This document shows, in pieces, positions 16,007 through 25,234 of a stretch of DNA of 50,859 nt. Below the pieces are notes generated by a model. The model worked only from the letters and a program-made list of their open reading frames with translations. It searched no databases and was not told the DNA's origin. The DNA is from an uncultured Gammaproteobacteria bacterium (GTDB lineage: Bacteria > Pseudomonadota > Gammaproteobacteria > UBA4575). The stretch lies in the NCBI GenBank assembly GCA_938074525.1, contig CALJEX010000002.1, forward strand, positions 1 to 50,859. The letters run 5' to 3'. The first letter of the stretch is position 1. Each line of letters opens with the position of its first letter. A program made the position numbers and the translations under genes.

Positions 16007-18646
16007 CTAATGCTTTTGATTAGACAGTATTTGCTCACTAATATCTTGATCAATATGTGTTAACAATCTAGCACTCTCTAAGAATTTCCACAAATTAAAG
16101 TCAATATTAAAATTCAAATTCACTTGCTTATTAAGCTCAGCATTAGGACTACGACCGTGCAGTTTAGTCGCTAATGTCAGCTCGCCTCCTGACACCAAAT
16201 CAACTTGTGCAGACATTTCGTTATATTGAAAATCTTCTAGCAATTCGCCAACCAGTTGTAAGTTTTCATTGCCCACCAATACCTCTCCAATGCGAGCATA
16301 TTTAATATAACCGCCGTCTTCATTAGCACTTAACCAACCCCCATCAATTAACAATACGCCATCATCAAGTCGCATAGGCAATTCACCATCGAGTGTACCG
16401 CTTGCTACTAAATCTTCAGTTTGATTTAAGGCAATTAACTTACCCAAAGACAATGAAGATAGAAATATAGAGAATTTATTCTCGCGTCGATTCAAATCAA
16501 CCTCTATCTGTTTAGAATAAATACTGCCATCTAAAGCACTCGCGTATAAATCACTCAATTTTACCAACGGTTGCTCTTGCACTTGGTACTCCATACGATC
16601 TAGACGCATCGACACATTTCTAAGTGGCACACCAACATTCACTAGCCCTATCTTAATGTCAGCTGCTCGCGTCAACTTCCAACCATCTTGCACTGAAAAT
16701 TCTAGCGCCACATTCAAATCAGAAAATTGATTTTGCGCGTAATCACCCATGACGCGATCAGCTATCAATTTAATATTCACTTCAGATGCCGAGTTATTTA
16801 CATTCCAAATAGCATCGGCATTGACATCCAACCCCCCTCCTTTTAATTGCAGAGGAAATCCCGACTCGCTGATCTGACTAGCAATGATTTCATTATTAGC
16901 CAACGCAATTGAATCTGCATTTAGAGTCCCTGAGCCCAAACCCACTAGCAAATCATGTGTAGCAGAAAAATTCAGCGCATGCTTTTGCTCACCCAAACTC
17001 ATATCGCCATCTATAAAAAGTTTATTTCCATTCAAATCAATATCAGCATTTAATTCATATGCCGACAAAGGGACGCCGCGCTCTTTTAGTATGAAATTAT
17101 CCATGTGTATGTTGGCATTCATTTTTTGTCGAGCGTTGGAATGATCAAGACTATGAATATGTAGCTCAATAGGTGCTAACTTGAGCTCAGTATTGGCGTT
17201 TACCAATTGCTTAAATGACAAAGCAAATCGCACATCTTTCACATTAATATCATTATCTTGGTAACGATAAATAACTTCAGCCTCTTTCAAATGTTCGAGC
17301 TGGATTTTTTTAGTCTTATAAGCTTGGTAATCCACATCCAATGCATTTGCAGTAAAGTTCTCATCCACATAAACACTCACCTGCTTATTATCCGCATTAA
17401 CATTTCCTTGCACTTTTACCAGCAGACGAGAAATTTTAGCTGGCATTGATACTTTCTGACCTTCCAACTTTAATTGATAACTAGCTGCCAGCTGCCAATC
17501 TTGATAAACACCATTAAAATTCAAATCAGACAACAACCCATGAATCTTTAAACGTGAGGATGAAGTCGCAATATTAACAGCAGCATTACCTTTAACATTA
17601 GCTGCCAACACCTCTTTAAGCGACAATTGCGTGATCACTTGGTCGCTAGGATTTACTTCAACGACATATTCATGATCAATGTCATAGAAATACTCATTCA
17701 ACCAGCCTGGTATTTGATAAAACTCTACTACTGCTCGCTGTGGATCTCTAAATGAGCAACTAGCAAAATTCAGCTTCTCGATACGGCAACTTGCGCTCAC
17801 ATCAACTTTCGCTTGCTTTACATTAAGCTGCTTAGAGGAAATATTTAGGGAGCTATCTATATTCACATCGGCAGCTAAAGACTGGATAATCGTTTGTGTA
17901 GAACGAGTTAAATCTATTTCCAATTTAGCTTTTATATTAGTCACGTCTTGTTGAATATACTGATCAACATCAAACGCCAATAAAAATTTATTAATCGCAG
18001 TAACACTCACATCCCCAGCCAGGCGAACATCCAACCAATCATCTTGCACATTATAATCACCGGCCATCGTTATCATTGCGACGTTATCTTGAAGAAGATC
18101 AATCGAAAAATCAGACTCATCGATAGACAAATTGAATGTAATATCAAACTCACCCTGATGACTTAGCACGCCTTTCAATGTTGCTTGTTGCGCATACAGC
18201 AACTCACCATCAAAATGAAATACTTCGCCGTCATTCGCACGATATCTAAATTCTAAATGCTCAATATTGATTCCAAATATTGGTAATAATTCAATGACCT
18301 CTTTAAAGCTTTGCTCACTAGTAGATACAGAACCACGCCCCACTGACTCCACATCAATATAAACATGACTTGATGATGCAGCAATTACTTCAGCCTTATA
18401 TGTATCGATGTCAACGACAAGGTTATGGATTTCAATGTTAGCCTGTAATGACTCATCAACATGCTGCATGGCCAACATAGGAACAACTATTTTATCTGCA
18501 TCAATTTGACTGACTTCAAAACTACTAACATCGAGGCCATAAAATTTAGCCACTTTAGGTGATATTTCTTGAATGATAGGTACGCGCAGCAAAAATAAGC
18601 CAACAAAAACAACCAAAATAAAGATTATGAAAAATATCTTTTTCAT
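16007..18646 (-). CDS. ydbH: YdbH family AsmA-like intermembrane lipid-transport protein
   Basis: An 879-residue protein with one N-terminal membrane anchor (IFFIIFILVVFVGLFLLRV) and a long, beta-rich periplasmic part. This is typical of AsmA-like bridge proteins (TamB, YhdP, YdbH) that form hydrophobic grooves for phospholipid movement to the outer membrane. The C-terminal third contains the YdbH block around SGTLDGELPMRLDDGVLLIDGGWLSANEDG, written here in pieces of the family's dicarboxylate-transport (DctA-YdbH) domain. The length matches E. coli YdbH (879). It starts 7 bp after queG, and ynbE and ydbL follow. Confidence 0.85.
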   Translation of the reverse strand: MKKIFFIIFILVVFVGLFLLRVPIIQEISPKVAKFYGLDVSSFEVSQIDADKIVVPMLAMQHVDESLQANIEIHNLVVDIDTYKAEVIAASSSHVYIDVESVGRGSVSTSEQSFKEVIELLPIFGINIEHLEFRYRANDGEVFHFDGELLYAQQATLKGVLSHQGEFDITFNLSIDESDFSIDLLQDNVAMITMAGDYNVQDDWLDVRLAGDVSVTAINKFLLAFDVDQYIQQDVTNIKAKLEIDLTRSTQTIIQSLAADVNIDSSLNISSKQLNVKQAKVDVSASCRIEKLNFASCSFRDPQRAVVEFYQIPGWLNEYFYDIDHEYVVEVNPSDQVITQLSLKEVLAANVKGNAAVNIATSSSRLKIHGLLSDLNFNGVYQDWQLAASYQLKLEGQKVSMPAKISRLLVKVQGNVNADNKQVSVYVDENFTANALDVDYQAYKTKKIQLEHLKEAEVIYRYQDNDINVKDVRFALSFKQLVNANTELKLAPIELHIHSLDHSNARQKMNANIHMDNFILKERGVPLSAYELNADIDLNGNKLFIDGDMSLGEQKHALNFSATHDLLVGLGSGTLNADSIALANNEIIASQISESGFPLQLKGGGLDVNADAIWNVNNSASEVNIKLIADRVMGDYAQNQFSDLNVALEFSVQDGWKLTRAADIKIGLVNVGVPLRNVSMRLDRMEYQVQEQPLVKLSDLYASALDGSIYSKQIEVDLNRRENKFSIFLSSLSLGKLIALNQTEDLVASGTLDGELPMRLDDGVLLIDGGWLSANEDGGYIKYARIGEVLVGNENLQLVGELLEDFQYNEMSAQVDLVSGGELTLATKLHGRSPNAELNKQVNLNFNIDFNLWKFLESARLLTHIDQDISEQILSNQKH

Positions 18647-18653
18647 AATCTAC

Positions 18654-19724
18654 TCAATGACCATGTTGTTGTAATGCCCATTGCACATGTTCACGAACCA
18701 AATCAGAACTGTCATCTTTACGACTATTTAAAGCATCAACCACTTCAGGAGCAGTGATAGCATTTCCCAAAGCAACTGCCACATTTCTCAACCATTGTTG
18801 ATAACCTATTCTGCGTATAGCAGACCCTTCAGTGAAATGCAGAAAATCTTGCTCACTCCATAAAAACAACTCGACCAAACTAATTGCATCTAAACCATGT
18901 CTTTTAGCGAAGTCTGCCAGTGGTGATTTTTTAGCAAACTTATTCCATGGGCATACCAACTGACAATCATCACATCCATAAATACGATTGCCCATAGGTT
19001 TTCGATACTCAATCGGAATTGATGCTTTATGCTCTATGGTGAGATAGGAAATACACTTACGCGCATCTAATTTATAAGGCGCAACAATTGCGCGTGTTGG
19101 GCATATCTCAATACATGCTTCACATGTTCCACAATGGCTTGTTGAAGGCTGATCAACAGGTAATGGCAAATTAGTGAATAATTCGCCGAGAAAAAACCAT
19201 GACCCAGCATCCTCTGACAATAAATTCGTATGCTTACCCACCCAACCTAAACCAGCTTTATGCGCGAGTGCTTTTTCCAATACAGGTGCACTATCAACGA
19301 AAGCGCGATATCCAAATGCACCGACTTGTTGTTGTATATGATCAGCAAGTTTTTGCAGACGCTTTCTCATCACCTTATGATAATCACGACCTAATGCGTA
19401 GCGAGAAATATAAGCCAGATTAGCATTCTCAAGCACTTGTATTGGGTCTTGTGCATCGGGAGGTAGGTAATTCATCCTAACCGAGATAATACGCACAGTA
19501 CCCGGTAACAATTCATCCGGTCGAGAGCGCTTAGTGCCATGCTTATGCATGTAGTCCATGTCACCCTGCATACCCGACTGCAACCAATTCAGCAGATATG
19601 CCTCATGTTCAGCAAGATTTGTATCGCTAATTCCAATATGATCAAAGCCAAGCTCACACGCCCAATCTCGGATATTATCCATTAGGCTTTGCATACTCTG
19701 CTCAGTAACGATAGGCTTTTCCAC
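18654..19724 (-). CDS. queG: Epoxyqueuosine reductase
   Basis: A 356-residue cobalamin- and iron-sulfur-dependent enzyme for the last step of queuosine synthesis in tRNA. The N terminus has the family block CELGFDHIGISD. Two [4Fe-4S] cysteine sets are clear: CGTCEACIEICPTRAI and YGCDDCQLVCPWNKF. The C terminus has a HEAT-like repeat (VREHVQWALQQHGH). It starts with GTG, only 25 bp from the divergent nnr start, with no ribosome binding site on either side. It heads the minus-strand operon with ydbH-ynbE-ydbL. The queG/nnr/tsaE/amiB neighbourhood is as in E. coli. Confidence 0.95.
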   Translation of the reverse strand: MEKPIVTEQSMQSLMDNIRDWACELGFDHIGISDTNLAEHEAYLLNWLQSGMQGDMDYMHKHGTKRSRPDELLPGTVRIISVRMNYLPPDAQDPIQVLENANLAYISRYALGRDYHKVMRKRLQKLADHIQQQVGAFGYRAFVDSAPVLEKALAHKAGLGWVGKHTNLLSEDAGSWFFLGELFTNLPLPVDQPSTSHCGTCEACIEICPTRAIVAPYKLDARKCISYLTIEHKASIPIEYRKPMGNRIYGCDDCQLVCPWNKFAKKSPLADFAKRHGLDAISLVELFLWSEQDFLHFTEGSAIRRIGYQQWLRNVAVALGNAITAPEVVDALNSRKDDSSDLVREHVQWALQQHGH

Positions 19725-19749
19725 AATAATTTAAATTGTTTAATCACAC
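19725..19749. promoter_or_regulatory. 25-bp divergent promoter gap between queG and nnr
   Basis: The whole gap is 25 bp and has only four G or C. It holds the palindrome AATTTAAATT (19728-19737) and, for nnr, a -10-like TTTAAT (19739-19744) ending 5 bp before ATG. Any promoter for either gene must place its -35 inside the other gene and yield an almost leaderless message. Confidence 0.45.
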
Positions 19750-21234
19750 ATGAATTTTATAAACAACGGCAAACAATATCCGGTCTTCTCTAGACAACAA
19801 ATACAAGATGTTGAGTCTAACGCAATCGAGCAGCATGGGTTTAAAAGCTATGACCTTATGCAACGTGCTGGAAAAGCGGCATTTATGTTCATTCAAGAAC
19901 ATTATTCAGATGCTAAGCGAATATTAGTGATTGCAGGTGGTGGCAACAATGCTGGCGATGGCTACATTTTAGCGCGACTACTGCACAATGCCGAGATGGA
20001 GTGCTACACCATGCCCGTGGTGCCCATCACCAAATTACGTGGCGATGCGATGCGCGCGCAAAATGACTATGCTATCCATGATGGCAGAGACATTGATTGC
20101 AGCGATGATCTACCAGAATGCGATTTAATTGTTGATGCGCTTTTTGGCACAGGATTAACACGTCCAATCGAAAATGAGTTTGCCGACATGGTCAATGCGA
20201 TTAATCGCACACCAGCTCCGGTGCTCTCGCTTGATATCCCTTCAGGACTTAGCGCAGATACTGGTAACCCTATGGGTCCGACGGTTTATGCAAATAGCAC
20301 ACTTACTTTTATCGGCCTGAAAAGTGGGTTAATTACGGGCGAATCACGCAACTACACTGGCAAAGTAGGTGTGGATACATTAGATCTACCCGATACAATT
20401 ATTGATAACGCAGAAAAACTAGGCATGTCGTTGAGCGACGTTATGCCAGCACGTTTGTTACCGGCTCGCACACAAAGCGGTTACAAAAACTTATACGGTC
20501 ATGTACTAGTAGTAGGAGGAAATATTGGCTACCCCAATGCGGCACGTCTAGCAGGAGAAGCCGCTGCTCGCACAGGTGCCGGTCTAGTCAGTGTAGCCTG
20601 TCACCCAGATAATGTTGCCGCCGTTGCATCGGGTTGCGGTTCTCTTATGGTGAAAGGAATTCATGAACCACGCGATCTTGGTGATCTTTTGAAAAAAGCC
20701 GATGTTGTGTTAATTGGCCCAGGGTTAGGTCAAGACAAATGGGCACAAAAATTATTTGCGCGTGTCATTGAAACCAACAAACCCTTAGTGGTCGATGCCG
20801 ATGCGTTACGCTTATTAAGCAACAATCCAAGCAAATGTGATCACTGGATATTAACCCCTCACCCAGGTGAAGCTGCCCAATTACTTGCTTGTAATACGCA
20901 AGAAATTCAGCTTCATCGTGTTTCCTCAGCACTAGCAATTCAGGAACAATATGCGGGAATAGCAGTACTCAAAGGCTCAGGCACACTTACTTGTCACGAC
21001 CAACATATTTACTTTAGCACTAGCGGCAATGTCAGCTTGGCTACCGGTGGCAGCGGTGACGTGCTAGCAGGCATCATTTCCAGCTTAGTTGCCCAAGGCA
21101 TCTCTTTAAATGATGCTGCCAATTGTGGCGTTATGTTGCATGGACTTGCAGCAGAATTAATCTCTAAAAATGGTACGCGCGGGATATTAGCTGAAGATTT
21201 ATTCCCCGCCATCTACAAATTGGTTAATCAATGA
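19750..21234 (+). CDS. nnr: Bifunctional NAD(P)H-hydrate epimerase / ADP-dependent dehydratase
   Basis: A 494-residue repair enzyme for hydrated NADH and NADPH. The N-terminal YjeF epimerase domain (about 1-215) has AGGGNNAGDGYILARLL and VDALFGTGLTRPI. The C-terminal ribokinase-like dehydratase (about 225-490) has VLVVGGNIGYPNAARLAGEA, LTPHPGEAAQLL, and the nucleotide-binding ATGGSGDVLAGIISSL near 430-445. Length is typical of the fused form. Its last codons overlap the tsaE start (ATGA). There is no Shine-Dalgarno sequence at the ATG. Confidence 0.95.
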   Translation: MNFINNGKQYPVFSRQQIQDVESNAIEQHGFKSYDLMQRAGKAAFMFIQEHYSDAKRILVIAGGGNNAGDGYILARLLHNAEMECYTMPVVPITKLRGDAMRAQNDYAIHDGRDIDCSDDLPECDLIVDALFGTGLTRPIENEFADMVNAINRTPAPVLSLDIPSGLSADTGNPMGPTVYANSTLTFIGLKSGLITGESRNYTGKVGVDTLDLPDTIIDNAEKLGMSLSDVMPARLLPARTQSGYKNLYGHVLVVGGNIGYPNAARLAGEAAARTGAGLVSVACHPDNVAAVASGCGSLMVKGIHEPRDLGDLLKKADVVLIGPGLGQDKWAQKLFARVIETNKPLVVDADALRLLSNNPSKCDHWILTPHPGEAAQLLACNTQEIQLHRVSSALAIQEQYAGIAVLKGSGTLTCHDQHIYFSTSGNVSLATGGSGDVLAGIISSLVAQGISLNDAANCGVMLHGLAAELISKNGTRGILAEDLFPAIYKLVNQ

Positions 21235-21659
21235 AGAAAATAATTCGCTCATCAGATGATATGGAAGCGATGGGTGCATCACTAGTAAAAGATTTACATG
21301 TGCCCGCAGTCATTTATTTACATGGTGACCTCGGCGCAGGAAAAACCACCCTGGTTAGGGGCGCATTACATGGGCTTGGCCATCAAGGCTTAGTTAAAAG
21401 CCCCACATTCACTCTAGTAGAGACTTATTCTTTTGATTCACTTGATGCTTATCACTTTGATTTATATAGAATTTCTGATCCAGAAGAACTAGAGTACATT
21501 GGTATAAGAGAATTCTGCAACGGTTCAAACATCTGCTTTATTGAGTGGCCCAATCTGGGACAACCGTTAATTCCTAAAGCAACGATGGAAATTTTCATTG
21601 AATATGTCGACGAAGGACGTCAGGTCAGCATTGAAACCCATACCCCTCAACCCCTCTAA
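21231..21659 (+). CDS. tsaE: tRNA threonylcarbamoyladenosine synthesis ATPase TsaE
   Basis: A 142-residue ATPase that works with TsaB-TsaD-TsaC to make t6A at position 37 of ANN-decoding tRNAs. The P-loop HGDLGAGKTTLVRG is at about 31-44. KSPTFTLVETY and the DLYRISDPEELEYIGIREF block follow, then the family tryptophan motif CFIEWPNLG. The four-base ATGA overlap with nnr indicates translational coupling. AmiB comes next, as in E. coli. Confidence 0.95.
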   Translation: MKKIIRSSDDMEAMGASLVKDLHVPAVIYLHGDLGAGKTTLVRGALHGLGHQGLVKSPTFTLVETYSFDSLDAYHFDLYRISDPEELEYIGIREFCNGSNICFIEWPNLGQPLIPKATMEIFIEYVDEGRQVSIETHTPQPL

Positions 21660-21762
21660 TACTTGACTCATAATATAGATTTTCATTTAATAATTGCCCG
21701 TAGGTCATTATTTTTGTTACAGTTAACAAAAAATAGACAAAGGTCGCTGGGAGATCTGCTGG

Positions 21763-23295
21763 ATGTCACATCCAAAGTCATCAAATACTTATCATCTGAT
21801 TCAAATGATAATTGCGATTTTCGCAATATTCAGCATCTTGCCTGCTAATGTATTTGCCGATTCTTTTAATGTAGAAAATATTCGTGTGGCCAAGAACGGT
21901 CAGGTCACTCGCGTGGTATTTGACACCAGCGCTGTGCCCTCTTACAAAATTTTCACCCTCAACAATCCTCGACGCATAGTCATTGATCTGACCGACGCCA
22001 AACTATCAACAAAAGTTGATCAAGCTGTATTTAAAGCATCATTCGTTGACAAGTTACGCCATGCTAATCGATCCAATAACAAACTTAGAATCGTATTAGA
22101 CCTTAATCAGCAAATCGTCCCTAAAAGTTTTGTCCTTGCCCCTAATGGCGATTCACTTCACCGCTTGGTGATTGATTTAAAGAATTCTCAAACAACAAAG
22201 ACTCAAATAGCCAAGGCATCAGTCTCTAAGCCAGCAACAAAGGCCAAAGTCAAACCTGCTGTTAAAAAAACATCAAAGCCTGTTAGCAAGCCGGTAGAAA
22301 AAATTGCCAGCAGCAAAACCCCGAGCAAAGCTAAGCCGAAGCAAGACATCATTGCCAAAGTCACTGCGCCCAAGGCTAAACCCGCTCAAACAAAACCTGT
22401 GCAAAAATCAACGCCTGCGGCAAATAAATCAAAATCTAAAACACTTGTGATTGCAGTAGACCCAGGACATGGCGGCAAAGATCCAGGCGCAACCGGTTAC
22501 GCTGGAACTCGCGAGAAAGACGTAGTACTACAAATCTCTAAAAGACTGGTTCGCTTAATCAATGCCGAGAAAGGTATGCGTGCGGTAATGACGCGTGACT
22601 CAGATAAGTTTTTAACTTTGCGCGGACGCATTAAAAAAGCACGCCAAATGAAAGCTGATATCTTTATTTCGATTCATGCCGATGCTGTTGATGATCGACG
22701 CGTGCGAGGCTCGTCGGTGTACGTACTCTCAAAGAATGGTGCAAGTAGTGAAGCCGCAAGATTTTTAGCTAAGCGCCAAAATGAATCTGATGTAATCGGT
22801 GGAGTAAAACTTGAAGGCAAAGGTAAAGACGTACAGAAACTGCTCGTCGATCTTTCGCAGGCAGCCACCATTGACGCAAGTATGAAGCTAGCAAACTCAG
22901 TGAAAAACCAACTGAGTAGATTAGGCAAAACACGCAAACGAGTTGAACATGCTGGTTTCGCTGTACTCAAATCACCTGATATTCCTTCTATCCTTGTAGA
23001 AACAGCATTCATTTCTAACGTTTCAGAAGAGAAGAAATTACGCTCAGCAACACATCAACAAAAACTTGCCAGTTCAGTGTTCAACGGTTTAAAACAATAT
23101 TTGAAGCATCACGCACCTAAAGATGCAGTGCTTGCTAACAATATTCAGACAGATAAACATACCATTAAATATGGTGAGACATTATCGGAAATAGCCATTC
23201 AATATCGTGTCAGCGTTGATGCTATCCGCAAAACAAATGCTTTGGCAACAGACAGAATTCGTGTTGGTCAGAAATTAATTATTCCTGAGGTTTAA
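21763..23295 (+). CDS. amiB: N-acetylmuramoyl-L-alanine amidase with AMIN and LysM domains
   Basis: A 510-residue exported cell-division amidase that cleaves septal peptidoglycan. In order: an N-terminal signal segment (about 12-32, MIIAIFAIFSILPANVFA); an AMIN targeting domain (about 36-137); a Lys/Pro/Ala-rich linker (about 145-225); a zinc Amidase_3 domain (about 228-445) with AVDPGHGGKDPGATG, FISIHADAV and the late glutamate in ILVETAFISN; and a C-terminal LysM (about 465-508) starting KYGETLSEIA. GGGAG lies 9 bases before the ATG. Position between tsaE and mutL identifies it as amiB. The LysM tail is present in pseudomonad-type AmiB but not in the E. coli protein. Confidence 0.93.
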   Translation: MSHPKSSNTYHLIQMIIAIFAIFSILPANVFADSFNVENIRVAKNGQVTRVVFDTSAVPSYKIFTLNNPRRIVIDLTDAKLSTKVDQAVFKASFVDKLRHANRSNNKLRIVLDLNQQIVPKSFVLAPNGDSLHRLVIDLKNSQTTKTQIAKASVSKPATKAKVKPAVKKTSKPVSKPVEKIASSKTPSKAKPKQDIIAKVTAPKAKPAQTKPVQKSTPAANKSKSKTLVIAVDPGHGGKDPGATGYAGTREKDVVLQISKRLVRLINAEKGMRAVMTRDSDKFLTLRGRIKKARQMKADIFISIHADAVDDRRVRGSSVYVLSKNGASSEAARFLAKRQNESDVIGGVKLEGKGKDVQKLLVDLSQAATIDASMKLANSVKNQLSRLGKTRKRVEHAGFAVLKSPDIPSILVETAFISNVSEEKKLRSATHQQKLASSVFNGLKQYLKHHAPKDAVLANNIQTDKHTIKYGETLSEIAIQYRVSVDAIRKTNALATDRIRVGQKLIIPEV

Positions 23296-23297
23296 GC

Positions 23298-23323
23298 AAT
23301 TTCTATCGCGTCACAAAGAAATT
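23298..23323. terminator. Hairpin between convergent amiB and sohB
   Basis: AATTTCT (23298-23304) pairs with AGAAATT (23317-23323) in the gap between the two gene ends. The stem is A+T rich and has no long T-run, so it is at most a weak bidirectional terminator. Confidence 0.3.
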
Positions 23324-24329
23324 AAGAAAACAGTTTCCTCTCCCATAATACAGTCATTACTTTCTCAAAAGCTAATTGCGCATTACCCATAATCTTTTCA
23401 CTCACTGATTTTGGAGCGCTGTGTTTTACTTCATACACATCGGCGGACTCGCTTTTACGTAAAAGATAATCATCGCTGGTAATTAATTCATCCACTAGTT
23501 TCAGCTCCAAAGCCCGCTTACCCAGCCAATACTCGCCGGTAGCAATTTCTTGAATATCAATTTGCTTACGATTATTAGCAACGAATTCTTTAAATAAAGC
23601 GTGGGTCTCTTCCATCTGCTCAGTAAATTTCTCACGATCTTCATCAGTATTTTTACCAAACATCGTTAACGTACGCTTAAGATCACCCGCCTTAACCTGC
23701 TCATATTCAATCCCATGCTTCTCAAGCAAGCGGTTAAAATTGGGTAGCTGTGCAATCACTCCAATGGAACCGATGATTGAAAAAGGCGCGGCCACTATTC
23801 GATCTGCTACACACGCCATCATATAACCACCACTGGCAGCGACCTTATCAACCGCCACCGTTAATGGAATATTGCGCTGCTTAATACGTTCTAACTGTGA
23901 CGAAGCAAAACCATGCTCATGCACCATACCGCCAGCATTCTCAAGACATACAACCACTTCATCTTCAGGTGTTGCCACAGCCAACAATGCTGTTATCTCT
24001 TTACGTAAATGTTTAACTGCACTGGCTTTAATATTGCCGACAAAATTTAATACAAATACTCGCTGACGCTTGTCTGCATTCTTATTCTTTTTATTTTGTT
24101 TTTTATTCTGCTTAAGCAATTCTTTTATTTGCTTTTTTGAAAGCATAGACTTTTGCATCAATAATTTCAGATCATCGAATTTTTTATTGAGATTTTTAAT
24201 TTCAATTTGATCCTTCTCATGAGGCTTATGCGTCAACGACGCAACCAGCGATAACAACAACCATATAAAAATTAGGATTGTGGCTGCCTTTGCCAAAAAC
24301 AAACTGTAATTAGAAACAAATTCCATCAT
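23322..24329 (-). CDS. sohB: Probable inner-membrane peptidase SohB
   Basis: A 335-residue S49 family (SppA-like) serine peptidase of the inner membrane. One N-terminal membrane segment (about 10-32) is followed by a lysine-rich charged stretch (about 64-90) and the protease domain. The nucleophile serine is S166 in DKVAASGGYMMACVADRIV. GSIGVIAQLPNFNRLLEKHGI and the catalytic lysine region (EQVKAGDLKRTLTMFG) match SohB. It lies downstream of a RibD-like gene (19-bp gap, same strand) and converges on amiB. This inverted pair interrupts the amiB-mutL order seen in E. coli. Confidence 0.9.
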   Translation of the reverse strand: MMEFVSNYSLFLAKAATILIFIWLLLSLVASLTHKPHEKDQIEIKNLNKKFDDLKLLMQKSMLSKKQIKELLKQNKKQNKKNKNADKRQRVFVLNFVGNIKASAVKHLRKEITALLAVATPEDEVVVCLENAGGMVHEHGFASSQLERIKQRNIPLTVAVDKVAASGGYMMACVADRIVAAPFSIIGSIGVIAQLPNFNRLLEKHGIEYEQVKAGDLKRTLTMFGKNTDEDREKFTEQMEETHALFKEFVANNRKQIDIQEIATGEYWLGKRALELKLVDELITSDDYLLRKSESADVYEVKHSAPKSVSEKIMGNAQLAFEKVMTVLWERKLFS

Positions 24330-24348
24330 TATTATTCTCTAGTTAAAA

Positions 24349-25209
24349 TTATTTATCTTCAAAAGAAAACTCAACATACCATTGCCCCAGCGCATTCGAG
24401 TTCTGCAAATCCATATACATATTCTCAAGCTTCATGCGCCCAGACTGGTTAAGCGTATTACCCGATAACAGACTCTTAAAGTCGCCCCCACTTAGCAACT
24501 GATGACTCATTGTCATATAAAAGCTCTGCACATAGCCATGCTCTATCAAGTCTTGCAACAAGTCCGGGCCAGCAACCAAATATACCGACTTGTAACCTTG
24601 CTTGATCAAGAATTCGATCAAGCATTTCGCATCAACATGCTGCTGCTCACCCAGCTGATTCACTTGATGCCCCGCATCTAGCCAATATTGCTTTGCTTCT
24701 TGGCTTGCCTTACCACCCGTAGCTATATGTACTTTTTGCTCAGAGTCATCCAGCGATGCATGCCAAGGAAAATCCAAACTACCGCTAATGATCATCACAT
24801 CAGGATTTTTTCTCATTCCTTGTTGCTGACGCCAATCATGCATGTACTGAGTAGTGCTATATTCAGGCAGCTGTAACACATTCCCCAAACGGCCAGCATC
24901 TAATGCGCGCATGTAACCACCATGAGTAATAATGCAATCAGCACGTGTATATAACTCCAAAAAAAGTAGAAAATCTTCGTCTGACTTTAATTGATTTGGT
25001 AATCGATAGCTTTCATCACCCTCATCACGCAGCGCGATTCTCCCGTCCAAGCTGGTCAAAAAATTAGCATAGATATACGGCTGGCCATTATCTTCTGTAT
25101 TAATTCCCTCAATATTTCTTAGAGCAGGCTTTTCTTGTCTAAGATACAATCCTCTCAGGGACACAGATTCACCGCTTCCCGGATATAAGCGAATAACATT
25201 TTTATTCAT
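24349..25209 (-). CDS. RibD C-terminal/dihydrofolate-reductase-like protein
   Basis: A 286-residue protein with the RibD C-terminal (pyrimidine reductase, DHFR-like) fold. The N-terminal catalytic-strand block YIYANFLTSLDGRIAL is the hallmark. An arginine/aspartate region (LYTRADCIITHGGYMRA) and the late nucleotide-binding block (YKSVYLVAGPDLLQDLIEHGYVQSFYMTMSHQLLSGGD) follow. There is no deaminase domain, so it is not a full RibD. It may reduce a pterin- or flavin-like substrate with NADPH, but the substrate is unknown. It shares a 25-bp gap with the divergent gene at 25235 and is followed by sohB. Confidence 0.75.
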   Translation of the reverse strand: MNKNVIRLYPGSGESVSLRGLYLRQEKPALRNIEGINTEDNGQPYIYANFLTSLDGRIALRDEGDESYRLPNQLKSDEDFLLFLELYTRADCIITHGGYMRALDAGRLGNVLQLPEYSTTQYMHDWRQQQGMRKNPDVMIISGSLDFPWHASLDDSEQKVHIATGGKASQEAKQYWLDAGHQVNQLGEQQHVDAKCLIEFLIKQGYKSVYLVAGPDLLQDLIEHGYVQSFYMTMSHQLLSGGDFKSLLSGNTLNQSGRMKLENMYMDLQNSNALGQWYVEFSFEDK

Positions 25210-25234
25210 CGGATATATAACAACTCTCTAACAA
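25210..25234. promoter_or_regulatory. 25-bp divergent promoter gap
   Basis: The gap between the two divergent starts is again exactly 25 bp. It contains GATATATAAC, which offers a TATATA-type -10 on the minus strand only 4 bases before the RibD-like ATG. The -35 of at least one gene must lie inside the other. Confidence 0.4.

Noticed and set aside
21663-21848. 61-codon frame between tsaE and amiB
   Set aside because: It starts with a weak TTG, overlaps the amiB signal-peptide region in another frame, and shows no protein-like pattern.
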